Source: Bradyrhizobium sp. BRP22
Lineage (GTDB): Bacteria > Pseudomonadota > Alphaproteobacteria > Rhizobiales > Xanthobacteraceae
DNA: 64,000 bases
Reading direction: 5' to 3'
Assembly (NCBI RefSeq): GCF_020194175.1
Contig: NZ_JADYVX010000006.1
Location: 124,001 to 188,000 of the forward strand
Below, one piece after another: positions 1-8,347 of the stretch. The notes under the pieces were generated by a model, which was given only the letters and a program-made list of their open reading frames with translations, was not told the origin of the DNA and made no database searches. Both the position numbers and the translations under genes were made by a program. Each line of letters starts with the position of its first letter. Position 1 is the stretch's first letter.

Positions 1-1492
1 GGTTGACGTTGGTCATCTGATTGGCGCCGACCACCGTGAAATTGGGACGAGGAATATTGGTCGGCTCAGTGTAGAGATTCCAGAAAATCGTGCCGCCACC
101 CCGGGGTGTCAGAACGCGCTGCGTATAGGTTCGATCGTTGATCGAGTAACCGACGTTGATCGCGTGATTGACTGGACCCGTATCCGCATTGATGCGGACG
201 CCGGCTTCGCCTGCAAAGGTCTCGAACGTATCTTTTCCGCTGAGCGGGTTCGACGCCAGCCCTCCCAACTGGAAGCGTCCCGGAGGTGATGATGCGGCAC
301 CTGGCGCAGTGTTGGTGATGATGGGGGACGGATAGGCATAGTTGATATTGCTGTCGTGATAACCAAACGACGCATATGCGGTCATCCAGTCGGTGAGATC
401 GACCTCCCCTCTCACGGTCGAGAAGAAGTCTGTCGGTTCATAAAACGCCCAAGGCACCTGGAAATTGGTCCCGGCCTTAGGCGGTGGAGGAATTAACGTT
501 GTCGTTGGCGCGATGGTGAAGAACCGCAATGGCGGATTCAGGACGTCGGCCTGGTAACCGATATCGACCGCCATGCGCGCGTTCTCGCCGCGATAGTCAA
601 GGCCCAGCACCACGTTGCCAAATTCGTCGTTCTGGCGATTCCAGGGCGTATTACCGTTCCGATAGGTACTGTTTAGCCGAACGCCCCATTCCTTGTGCTC
701 GCCGTAGCGCCGACTGACGTCGATGTTTTCGCCAAACTGCGACCTGGACGCGTACGTACCGGTCAGCTGCGTAATATCAACGTCGGGCGCATGCTTGGTA
801 ATGAGATTGACGCTCCCGCCGACCGCGCCGCCGCTCGCGACGCCGGTGCCTCCGACCGTCATGCCGTTGAGCACAGCGCTCGGCCCCTTCAGCACTTCAA
901 CCCGCTCGATGAAATTCGCGCCTGTGGAATAGCACGGCGCGATTCCGTAAAGTCCGTTCAACGCATAATCGCAGCTGTCGTAATAGAAGCCGCGGATGAA
1001 CAGACTGTCGGCGCCACCGCCTGCCGCCTGCACCACCCTTACCGACGGATCATTCGCCAGAACGTCGCGTATCGTACGCGCCTGCTGGTTCTGAATCAGC
1101 TCCGCCGTGTAGCTGGTCTGGTTGAACGGCGTATCCATCACGCTGCGGTTGCCCAGAAGCCCGAGGCTTCCGCCCGTTGCGACCTGCCCGCCGGCGTAGG
1201 GAGCCGGCGGCGCGCCAAGCGTTCCGGTCGAAGGCGTCACATAGGGGACCGGCTCCACCCGGCGAGGAGCCGGGGCAGCAACGCGCCTCTGCACGCGCGT
1301 CGTCGACGTCTGGGGCCTCTGGCTCGTCTGCCGCACCCTTGGTCTCGACGGTGCGTCTACAGTTACGGGCGGCAAATTTCCTTGCGCAAATACTTTCTGA
1401 CTATCCAAAAAGTCCAATGAAAGCGCAAGGTAGCTCACCGCTCCCAGCGAAACAGCACGCAGAACATTTCGCGCCCCGACGTCATACGTCAT
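1..1492 (-). CDS. TonB-dependent siderophore receptor, 5' part (3' end beyond the window)
   Basis: Outer-membrane receptor that takes up an iron-siderophore complex using TonB energy. About 497 N-terminal residues are visible. A hydrophobic export segment (about residues 12-36, ending VFA-QG) is followed by a Pro/Arg-rich linker and a plug domain from about residue 118, with the usual ARTIRDVLANDPSVRV, DSLFIRGF and ERVEVLKGPSAVLNG strings; barrel strands follow. The ATG at 1492 is the first Met of the open frame. The gene runs off the left edge, so the C-terminal barrel is not seen. An Irr/ICE-like palindrome lies about 160 bases upstream, which fits iron control. The substrate cannot be told from sequence. 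Confidence 0.9.
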   Translation of the reverse strand, partial: MTYDVGARNVLRAVSLGAVSYLALSLDFLDSQKVFAQGNLPPVTVDAPSRPRVRQTSQRPQTSTTRVQRRVAAPAPRRVEPVPYVTPSTGTLGAPPAPYAGGQVATGGSLGLLGNRSVMDTPFNQTSYTAELIQNQQARTIRDVLANDPSVRVVQAAGGGADSLFIRGFYYDSCDYALNGLYGIAPCYSTGANFIERVEVLKGPSAVLNGMTVGGTGVASGGAVGGSVNLITKHAPDVDITQLTGTYASRSQFGENIDVSRRYGEHKEWGVRLNSTYRNGNTPWNRQNDEFGNVVLGLDYRGENARMAVDIGYQADVLNPPLRFFTIAPTTTLIPPPPKAGTNFQVPWAFYEPTDFFSTVRGEVDLTDWMTAYASFGYHDSNINYAYPSPIITNTAPGAASSPPGRFQLGGLASNPLSGKDTFETFAGEAGVRINADTGPVNHAINVGYSINDRTYTQRVLTPRGGGTIFWNLYTEPTNIPRPNFTVVGANQMTNVN

Positions 1493-1842
1493 GCCTAACA
1501 CCCCCAGGCAACTTGCAGATCCCAGAGTCGTCCTAACACACGCTTCCGCAGGGGTGGAGGAACACCCGATAGAAATGGTCTAAGCTCGCAATGCTCACCT
1601 GGCGAATTGCTCTGAGAGCCAATTTAACAGCGGTGAAACAACATCATGCGTTCTTTGAAATCATTCTAAAGAATGCGCACCGTGCGCGTGATGAACGCTG
1701 GTGGCCCATGATGATTCTGTAACCGAAAGGACTGCGCATCCTGCCTGGCCGAGATTCGGGAATTCTTTCCATGAAAGCTCGGGAATTTATGGCAATCACA
1801 TCTCTCGATTCGGCTTCCGACAATTCAGACAGCGCACGGACT
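1493..1842. other. Intergenic region upstream of the receptor gene
   Basis: Between the receptor start and the end of the M20 gene. Apart from the ICE-like palindrome at 1654-1670 I see no gene, strong hairpin or repeat. The region is less GC-rich than the genes around it, as expected for a promoter. Confidence 0.5.
1654..1670. promoter_or_regulatory. Iron control element (ICE/Irr box)-like palindrome
   Basis: TTTGAAATCATTCTAAA matches 12 of the 14 specified bases of the rhizobial ICE motif as I remember it (TTTAGAANNNTTCTAAA); the right half-site is perfect and the left differs at two bases. It lies 162 bases upstream of the TonB receptor start, between that gene and the M20 amidohydrolase. 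In Bradyrhizobium Irr binds such sites to control iron genes. Functional assignment is inference. Confidence 0.45.
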
Positions 1843-2991
1843 TCAACCCAGCAAATCTCGCAACGTACGCATGAACACTCTCGAGCCGATTTCGATCAAT
1901 TCGTCCGGAAAATCATAGTTCGAAACATGCAAGCCGGCATGGTCCACGCCGGCGCCGAGAAAAAACATCGCGGATCTTGACCGCCGATTGAACAGGCCGA
2001 AATCCTCCGATCCCCGCAACGGAAGTCCCTGCCCCGAATATTCGATCTCTTCCGCATCCAGCGCATCCTTCAGGCGGGCAACGGCCTCCGGCGCATTCGT
2101 GCAATGACCGAACACGTCGCGGTAGACGACATCGACTTCCAACCGCTCACTATCCGCAACGCGCCTGACTAGCTGCTCCGCGCTTGAACGAAGAGTTTCC
2201 ATCCTTGCGTCCGTCAACGTGCGAAGCGTCAGCCAAACTTCGGCGTATCCTGGCGAGATGCCGAACGCCGGCTCTCCCAGCCGCGCATGGGTCACCGTGA
2301 CCATTGAGAACTCCTGATCGAGCGTCCCTCCCCGTCCCAACCCGGTGATATCGCTCAACAGTCGGACGACAGCTCGTTGCGGAGAAACGCCCAGCTCCGG
2401 ATTTGACGCATGCGCCGTTCGCCCGGACAATTTGATCTGCATGCCGCGTGATGCGCAATTGACCAAGCCATCGGCAATAGCGACATGCCCCAGCGGGAGA
2501 CCCGGCAGGTTGTGCAAGGCGAATACGAAATCCGGCTGCACTTGATCAAACTTCTTGTCGGCAAGGACGGCCGCGGCGCCCGATCCATCCTCCTCAGCCG
2601 GCTGAAACAGCAGCAAGGCTTGCCCGCACCGCGGGCGTTTTCGACCGAGGCCGCGCGCGACTGCCGCCAGAATGGTCATATGACCGTCGTGACCGCACAA
2701 ATGGGCTTTTCCGGGCGTTATGGATCGATGCGGTCTCGCAGATGTCTCTTGAATCGGTAGTCCGTCCAGCTCGGCGCGAAGCATGATCGTTGGGCCAAGT
2801 GCATCGCCCCTGTAGATACCGAGAACACCATGCCCACCGAGTTCCGTAACAATCTCATCCGCTCCCGTCGCCCGAAGCAGGGCCTGCACGGCCTGCGCTG
2901 TCTCTTTCTCCTGTCCCGACAATTCTGGCCTGCGGTGGAGGTTACGTCGCCAGATGATCAGTTCGGCCAGGTCTTGCTCGCTCAGGAACAT
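1843..2991 (-). CDS. M20D-family metal-dependent amidohydrolase (hippurate hydrolase / N-acyl amino acid hydrolase type)
   Basis: Cytoplasmic zinc or manganese hydrolase that cleaves an amide bond of an N-acyl or N-carbamoyl amino acid or related compound. At 382 residues it has the normal length of the family. Hallmarks: WRRNLHRRPELSGQE near the start, RAELDGLPI at 72-80, the metal-binding HLCGHDGHMT at 97-106 (Cys99 and His101 are the expected ligands), LLFQPAEEDGSGA at 127-139 with the catalytic and bridging acids, and a C-terminal GSEDFGLF. No signal peptide. It stands alone, divergent from the FAD-binding gene at 3182. The substrate is not determinable; auxin-conjugate, hippurate and acyl-peptide hydrolases share these motifs. 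Confidence 0.9.
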   Translation of the reverse strand: MFLSEQDLAELIIWRRNLHRRPELSGQEKETAQAVQALLRATGADEIVTELGGHGVLGIYRGDALGPTIMLRAELDGLPIQETSARPHRSITPGKAHLCGHDGHMTILAAVARGLGRKRPRCGQALLLFQPAEEDGSGAAAVLADKKFDQVQPDFVFALHNLPGLPLGHVAIADGLVNCASRGMQIKLSGRTAHASNPELGVSPQRAVVRLLSDITGLGRGGTLDQEFSMVTVTHARLGEPAFGISPGYAEVWLTLRTLTDARMETLRSSAEQLVRRVADSERLEVDVVYRDVFGHCTNAPEAVARLKDALDAEEIEYSGQGLPLRGSEDFGLFNRRSRSAMFFLGAGVDHAGLHVSNYDFPDELIEIGSRVFMRTLRDLLG

Positions 2992-3181
2992 GGGAGCCCG
3001 CTTTCAAAAAGTTCGCCATCAACGGAGTGGGAATTTTCCCTGCGGCGACGAAACGAACTACGCAGCCGCCGGTTCTCAGAAGTGAACCACCCCTCCTGAC
3101 GGAGTTGGAGAAATCAAGTTATCTTTTTCTGCGGCCGAGCATTTCCCGTGCTACACTGACCTGATGTGACGGGCAATTGGC

Positions 3182-4576
3182 ATGAGCCGATCCGCATCGC
3201 GGCACGCGATCATCATTGGCGGTGGGGCCAGCGGCGTTCTGCTGGCCTATCAGCTCTTGCACCATCCAGCTTGCGATTTTCACGTAACGCTGATCGAGAA
3301 GCGCCCGGACATTGGGCGTGGCCTTGCCTATCACAGCGGCAATCTCGAGCATCTGCTCAACGTGCGCGTCGCCAACATGAGCGCTCTGCCGGACCAGCCC
3401 GATCATTTCTGGCGCTGGCTTACCTCGCGTGGCGCGGACACGCTGCTCTGTCCCGACCCCTATTGTTTCGTACCCCGGCGTATCTATGGAGACTATATCG
3501 CCAGCCTGCTCGGGCCATTGACATCCAACGCAGGTGCCTCCCCGCGACTCTCGATCGTACAAGGCAGCTGCGTTAGCGTCAGCGAACGTCCGACCGACGT
3601 CGTGGCGATGCTCGATGACGGCAGGCGTTATGTCGGCGATATCGTCGTTCTCGCCACTGGGCACGACACCAGATCCAGTTCTCCCGGCTATCTCGATCCC
3701 TGGGTATCCCCGGCTAGCGCCGGCATCGCCAACGACGACGCTGTGCTGATCCTTGGAACTGGTCTCACCATGGTCGACTATGTCTTGTCGCTTCTCGCTG
3801 ATGGACACCGTGGGCCGATCATCGGCATGTCACGACGCGGTCTGTTGGCGAAAGCTCATCGCCGCGCCGACCCGGTGCGCATTGAAGAGAGGGAGGTTCC
3901 GTTCGGCGTCGATATCAGCCGACTGCTGCGCTGGATTCGTGGCCGTGTCGATACGCACGTCGCCCAAGGGGGCGACTGGCGCAGCGTCATCGATGGCATC
4001 CGGCCCTACACGCAGCGGCTCTGGCGCGAGCTTCCGCCTGCCTCCAAGCGACGCTTCCTCGAACATGCACGCGCCTGGTGGGATGTGCATCGCCATCGCA
4101 TGGCACCCGAGGTGGAGGCAAGGATTGCACATGCTCTTTATGCCGGCCATTTGACCCTCGTGGCAGGGAAAATAATCGGCATTGAACCCAACGAAGCGGG
4201 TGCCTCGGTTCGTTACCGACCACGCGGCCAGCGCGAAATCCGCAGCCTAGAGGTCGGCGCCATCGTCGATTGTACGGGGATCGTCAAGGATCCTCGCGCC
4301 AGCGCCAATCCCGCCGTTCGCAGTCTATTCGACCAAGGTCTGGCACGCGTCGATCCTCTTTGCATCGGCATCGAGACCAGCGCTGATTGCGCGATCATCA
4401 ATCGCGACGGCGTTCCGTCACGGCGGCTGTTCGCCGTGGGGCCACTCACCCGCGCCGCATTCTGGGAGATCATCGCGATCCCCGATATCCGCACTCAATG
4501 TGCCGCGCTGGCCGCGATGCTCGCCACCAATGACGAGGAGCAGCAGTTCGAACGTTTCGGCGCACAATCGCCTTAG
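3182..4576 (+). CDS. FAD/NAD(P)-binding oxidoreductase-like protein (NAD_binding_9, YdhS-like)
   Basis: A 464-residue soluble flavoprotein-like protein. The N-terminus carries a Rossmann dinucleotide motif (IIIGGGASG, about 10-18), followed by the family motif IGRGLAY and NVRVANMSALPDQPDHFWRWL. A second nucleotide-binding strand, VLILGTGLTMVDYVLSLL, sits in the middle, and the C-terminal third holds IVDCTGIVKDP, as in YdhS-type proteins. The reaction is not established for the family; some members sit beside siderophore or taurine genes. It is flanked by unrelated genes and followed by a palindromic terminator-like hairpin at 4600-4617, so it is probably a single transcription unit. Confidence 0.8.
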   Translation: MSRSASRHAIIIGGGASGVLLAYQLLHHPACDFHVTLIEKRPDIGRGLAYHSGNLEHLLNVRVANMSALPDQPDHFWRWLTSRGADTLLCPDPYCFVPRRIYGDYIASLLGPLTSNAGASPRLSIVQGSCVSVSERPTDVVAMLDDGRRYVGDIVVLATGHDTRSSSPGYLDPWVSPASAGIANDDAVLILGTGLTMVDYVLSLLADGHRGPIIGMSRRGLLAKAHRRADPVRIEEREVPFGVDISRLLRWIRGRVDTHVAQGGDWRSVIDGIRPYTQRLWRELPPASKRRFLEHARAWWDVHRHRMAPEVEARIAHALYAGHLTLVAGKIIGIEPNEAGASVRYRPRGQREIRSLEVGAIVDCTGIVKDPRASANPAVRSLFDQGLARVDPLCIGIETSADCAIINRDGVPSRRLFAVGPLTRAAFWEIIAIPDIRTQCAALAAMLATNDEEQQFERFGAQSP

Positions 4577-4599
4577 CCGGCGAATCCATACGCACGTCT

Positions 4600-4617
4600 G
4601 CCCTCACGCGTGAGGGC
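4600..4617 (+). terminator. Palindromic hairpin after the FAD-binding gene
   Basis: GCCCTCACGCGTGAGGGC is a perfect 18-base palindrome, able to form a six-pair G/C-rich stem around ACGCGT, followed by TTTCG. It begins 24 bases past the stop codon. The weak T-run makes termination probable rather than certain. Confidence 0.5.
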
Positions 4618-4735
4618 TTTCGAATAAGCACGACGCTTGCGATCAAGCACCGGTGCACTCGCTTTATCGCTCAGCGCCCCTCCTCTATATTCGCATGAGG
4701 GCAAGGGTTTGGTACCTGCGCAGGAGTGATAGACG

Positions 4736-5662
4736 ATGCGGAAAGTCGGAATTGTCGGGGCCGGCGCGGTCGGCGCCGCCTGTGCGATGGCGCTGGCTCT
4801 TCGGCGCAGCGCGGACGACGTCGTGCTCGTGAACAGGACACCGGCGAGGAGCGTCGGGATCGCCACGGATATCACCTACGGAGCGGCGATGGGCGATATG
4901 ACCGGTGTTCGCAGCGGCGACATCGCGGACCTGGCCGGCTGCTCGGTCATTCTCCTGACGGCCGGCGTCAACGAAAAGACCGGAGGCGCCACCGACCGGA
5001 ACGACAAGGAAGGTCGGCTGAAACTCCTCACCGCCAATGCCAAGATCTACCGGGAACTCGTTCCTGCCATCGCCGCTGCTGCGCCGGACGCCGTGGTCAT
5101 CGTCGTGACCGATCCGCCGGATCCGCTCACCGACGTCGCCCGCGCCGCGGCCGGGCACAAGCGCGTGTTCGGCACCGGTACCTTCCTTGACAGCCTGCGC
5201 TTCCGGACGCATCTCGCCCGGCACTTCGGCGTTGCTCCAACCGCCGTAGATGCCCTGGTGCTCGGCGAACACGGGACTTCGAGCGTCTTTCTCTGGTCGG
5301 CCGCCCGAATTGCCGGCAGTCCGGTCGAAACACTTCTCGATCGGCCGGCGGAAACAAAGCAGCAGATTGAGCGCGACGTCCGCCAGGCCAACATCACCAT
5401 CATCGAGGGGATCGGCGCCAGTCAGTACGGGATCGGAATCGTCTCCGCGCGAATAGCCGAGGCGGTTCTGCGGGATGAGAAGGTTGTTCTTCCGGTGTCG
5501 AGCCCGCAAAAAGCTTTTGGGGTCAGCCTCTCCCTGCCCTCGGTGATCGGAGCTGCCGGCATCGAGCGCATTCTCATGCCGCAGATGAGCGAGCGGGAAG
5601 AGGCGGCGCTCCGCGCGAGCGCGCAGCAGATCGCAGATGCGTCTGCTCGTTTGAAACAGTAG
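4736..5662 (+). CDS. Lactate/malate dehydrogenase-family protein with altered cofactor and substrate motifs
   Basis: A 308-residue member of the NAD-dependent LDH/MDH fold. Seen: GIVGAGAVG (5-13) for dinucleotide binding, GTGTFLDSLRFR (146-157) with the substrate-binding arginine, and LGEHGTSSV (177-185) with the catalytic His179. Departures: the acidic residue that normally closes beta strand 2 is replaced by Asn33-Arg34, which could shift preference from NAD to NADP; the conserved Asn-Pro of the active-site motif reads TDPPD (125-129), with Asp for Asn; and the mobile loop after TAG is about eight residues longer than in ordinary LDHs. It may reduce a 2-keto acid other than pyruvate. The ATG is preceded by AGGAG with suitable spacing. 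Confidence 0.8.
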   Translation: MRKVGIVGAGAVGAACAMALALRRSADDVVLVNRTPARSVGIATDITYGAAMGDMTGVRSGDIADLAGCSVILLTAGVNEKTGGATDRNDKEGRLKLLTANAKIYRELVPAIAAAAPDAVVIVVTDPPDPLTDVARAAAGHKRVFGTGTFLDSLRFRTHLARHFGVAPTAVDALVLGEHGTSSVFLWSAARIAGSPVETLLDRPAETKQQIERDVRQANITIIEGIGASQYGIGIVSARIAEAVLRDEKVVLPVSSPQKAFGVSLSLPSVIGAAGIERILMPQMSEREEAALRASAQQIADASARLKQ

Positions 5663-5883
5663 GATGATCGCATCCGAGCCACGCGACTCTCGGCCGAAGC
5701 CGTCGCAGCCAAAGCCGCCGCCGTTTTGGTGGACCTCGGGATTAGCATAGCGGCAATTCAGCAGCGCGTCGTGGCGAAAGAGACTCTGTGACGAACCCTG
5801 CCCTCTCGAACGATCCCGCCGACGCAGCAGCGTTCGCGCGCATACCTGGTCGAGGCGAGAACCGGCCCCAGCCGGGGATCGTG

Positions 5884-6552
5884 ATGCTGGAAACGAGGCA
5901 TCTGTCGCGGAGCGTCGGGCAGCGACTGCTCGTCAATGACATCAGTATGCAGGTCGCGACGGGTGAGATTCTCGCCGTCGTCGGCCCGAGTGGAGCCGGG
6001 AAGTCGTCGTTCCTGCGGCTGCTCAACCGGCTCGATGAGCCCACCGCCGGCTTGGTTCTGCTCAAGGCCACCGACTACCGGTCAATCGCGCCGCAGGAGT
6101 TGCGGCGGCGCATCGGCATGGTCATGCAGACGGCTTTTCTGTTTCCCGGCACCATCTCTGCGAACATCGCTTTCGGACCGCGGCAGCGCGGTGAAATCAT
6201 GGCGCCGACACAGATCGCAACACTGCTCGAACGGGTCGGCTTATCGGGGTTCGCCGACCGCGACGTCGGCAATCTTTCCGGAGGCGAGGCCCAACGCGTG
6301 GCGCTGGCTCGAACGCTGGCGAATGCCCCTGAGGTTCTGTTGCTCGACGAGCCGACCTCCGCGCTGGATGAGGCCTCCGTGCGCGGGGTCGAGGAACTCG
6401 TACTCGGCATTGTTCAAGAGCGGAGAATGGCGTGCGTGATCGTCACGCACAACCGTGAGCAGGCAGTCCGCCTTGCGGACAGAACCATGATCATGGAAGC
6501 GGGCCGGCTTGTCGCGATCGGCGCAACCAGGGAGGTGCTGCATGCTGACTGA
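5884..6552 (+). CDS. ABC transporter ATP-binding protein, FetA (YbbL)-like
   Basis: Cytoplasmic ATPase that pairs with the membrane protein encoded next. Counting from this ATG, Walker A (GPSGAGKSS) lies near residues 34-42, followed by the signature LSGGEAQRVALARTL and Walker B LLLDEPTSALD. The order and the pairing with a UPF0014 permease match E. coli FetAB, an iron exporter. A GTG at 5788 would add 32 residues with no domain content (rich in Pro, Ala and Arg); I prefer 5884 because the protein then opens with MLETRHLSRSVGQRLLVNDIS, normal for the family. It overlaps the permease gene by 11 bases, so the two are co-translated. Confidence 0.88.
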   Translation: MLETRHLSRSVGQRLLVNDISMQVATGEILAVVGPSGAGKSSFLRLLNRLDEPTAGLVLLKATDYRSIAPQELRRRIGMVMQTAFLFPGTISANIAFGPRQRGEIMAPTQIATLLERVGLSGFADRDVGNLSGGEAQRVALARTLANAPEVLLLDEPTSALDEASVRGVEELVLGIVQERRMACVIVTHNREQAVRLADRTMIMEAGRLVAIGATREVLHAD

Positions 6553-7384
6553 ACTGGAGGGCGGCATCGGCAATGACGTCTTGATGGGTCTCGCCCAGGC
6601 TGTCGGCGCCATCGTGCTGTGCGCAGCGGTGGTGGCGCTTTGCCGGTGGCATGCCGTTCGCGTCGAGCGCGAAGCGGCCGTGTCTATGGCACGCGGCCTC
6701 GTGCAGATGGTTCTCGTTGGAATGGTGCTGGCGGTCTTGCTGCACGGCAGCCTGCTGATTGGCACTCTCATCCTGTTGATGATGACGATTGCCGCAGCAT
6801 TCACGGCCGCTCGCCGCCTCCAGCAAATGGAAGGTGCGCTACTGCTGTGCTTCTGGGCGATTGCCGCCGGTGCGGGAACCGTGATCGCGGCGATGCTCGC
6901 GACCCGGAGCCTTCGGGCCGACATCGCGATCCTCGTGCCTGTTGGCAGCATGATCATCGCCAATGCGATGAATGCATGCGCGCAAGCCGCCGAGCGCTTC
7001 CGGGCCGAGATTCTAGCCCATGTCGGTCAGATCGAAGCAGGCCTCACGTTAGGTGCGGAGCCCGCGGCTACAGTTGTGCCTTATTTTCAAAGCGCCGTCT
7101 ATGCGAGCCTTTTGCCCCGGCTCGATATGCTGAAGTCTCTCGGGCTGGTGTGGATCCCCGGAGTTATGGCCGGCATGATGGTCTCGGGCGCCAGTCCGGT
7201 CTACGCGGCCATCTACCAATTCGTGGTTGTTGCCATGATCTTGGCAGCATCAGGAATCACCGGCTTGGTCGCCACCATTCTCATTCGGTCACGCGTATTT
7301 ACTTCAGCGGCGCAATTGGCGTTTCGCCCCAACGAAACGTCGACGTCACGCGCTGCGCTGAGGCAAGCTCATCCAGTCCAGTAA
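6542..7384 (+). CDS. UPF0014 membrane protein, FetB (YbbM)-like ABC permease
   Basis: A 280-residue inner-membrane protein with about six or seven hydrophobic segments, starting GLAQAVGAIVLCAAVVALCRW. Family signatures include the ARGLVQMVLVGMVLAVLL region, VGSMIIANAMNACA and the late PGVMAGMMVSGASPVYAAIYQ. With FetA it would form an ABC exporter; in E. coli the pair lowers iron stress. The start at 6542 overlaps the ATPase gene by 11 bases. Closeness to a siderophore receptor suggests an iron role here too, but the metal is inferred. The last 25 or so residues are polar and look like a non-conserved tail. Confidence 0.85.
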   Translation: MLTELEGGIGNDVLMGLAQAVGAIVLCAAVVALCRWHAVRVEREAAVSMARGLVQMVLVGMVLAVLLHGSLLIGTLILLMMTIAAAFTAARRLQQMEGALLLCFWAIAAGAGTVIAAMLATRSLRADIAILVPVGSMIIANAMNACAQAAERFRAEILAHVGQIEAGLTLGAEPAATVVPYFQSAVYASLLPRLDMLKSLGLVWIPGVMAGMMVSGASPVYAAIYQFVVVAMILAASGITGLVATILIRSRVFTSAAQLAFRPNETSTSRAALRQAHPVQ

Positions 7385-7404
7385 GTAACTCGGACGGTCA
7401 TATA

Positions 7405-7761
7405 TCAACTCATGCTGCCCGGCATGAAGCAACGCGGTTTCGGATGACCGTCCTGATAATACGGCCACACCATCGCTCGGCCGGCGAGATTCGGTCCGTC
7501 GACGACAGCTTCCCTGGGGACGTCGACCCACTCGCCATCGATGCGCACCCGATAGTGACCATCCTTGCTTTCCCAATCGGCGTCATCGACACGCTTTGCA
7601 TCTGTGCCGTCACAGCAGGGGCCCTTGCCACTGTGCAGGCTCTCATACCAATGGTTCAACTCGGGATGCCCATAATCGTGTGCGCGGGCGGGCCCGAATG
7701 CAAAAAGTGACAGCAGGATAGCAAGAATAAGAAGCGCCGGCTGCCTGCAATCCGTACTCAT
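7405..7761 (-). CDS. Small exported hypothetical protein
   Basis: A 118-residue protein with a clear Sec signal: MSTDCRQP, then LLILAILLSLFAFG and cleavage at ARA-HD. The mature part begins HDYGHPELNHWYESLHSGKGPCCDGTDAKRVDDADW and has three Cys, including an adjacent pair. Related short periplasmic proteins of unknown role are common in Bradyrhizobium. The frame is open further upstream to 7929, but the ATG at 7761 puts the signal peptide at the start, which decides the choice. It is convergent with the fetB-like gene and separated from it by 20 bases. No function is assigned. Confidence 0.7.
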   Translation of the reverse strand: MSTDCRQPALLILAILLSLFAFGPARAHDYGHPELNHWYESLHSGKGPCCDGTDAKRVDDADWESKDGHYRVRIDGEWVDVPREAVVDGPNLAGRAMVWPYYQDGHPKPRCFMPGSMS

Positions 7762-8347
7762 TCCATGAATAATCCGTGCTTTGATCATATCCGATACCCA
7801 ACTCAGTATGCTGTTCGCGTAGCTCGCAAATCGCGTGCCAGCGGATTGATCGTGCAGCACGAATTTTGCTCTCGCGGTGATTATTTCGCGAGCAGTCCGA
7901 TCACGATTGGAGTTTCTCATTGCGATCAAGAACGGCCGCTACGCTGCGCGACGATCGGTGATGCCGGCCGCGTCATTGTTCTGCCTGTGATGGAGATAGG
8001 ACTGACCATGTCCACATCAATTGTATGATTCTTCTCATACCATCACGTTGCCGAGAGTGGTCGCCCCAGTCGCCTGATATGCGGCATTGATTCGTGTGCG
8101 CTTGCGACGATGTTCGCAAGCCCTCGCGATTGATTGATCGTTCGGGGTTTGGCATCGTGACGCCAGACGCAGCGGGCGACGAATGGGGGTTTACCGGGCC
8201 GAACCTCACAAGATGCCTGAACCGCTCGCAACATTTTGGCGGCCCGCAAAGGTCGATGTCGCCGTTGCCGCCTCATTCGCGCTGACGTTGTCAGTACGAC
8301 GCCCGGAGTGCAGCACGTCGCTCGGCCTACGAAAGACCAACGCTCTA
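7762..8347. other. 586-base stretch without a convincing gene
   Basis: Between the small exported protein and the glycosyltransferase, whose genes both lie on the minus strand. Short open frames exist on both strands but are rich in Arg/Ser/Pro and show no domain or ribosome site. No hairpin followed by a T-run and no tRNA-like fold was found. Confidence 0.4.

Noticed and set aside
695..1420. Long plus-strand open frame opposite the receptor gene
   Set aside because: The minus strand clearly encodes the TonB receptor; this frame is its GC-rich mirror with no domain.
4685..5509. Minus-strand 274-residue frame
   Set aside because: Lies opposite the dehydrogenase-like gene, which has clear motifs; the mirror frame has none.
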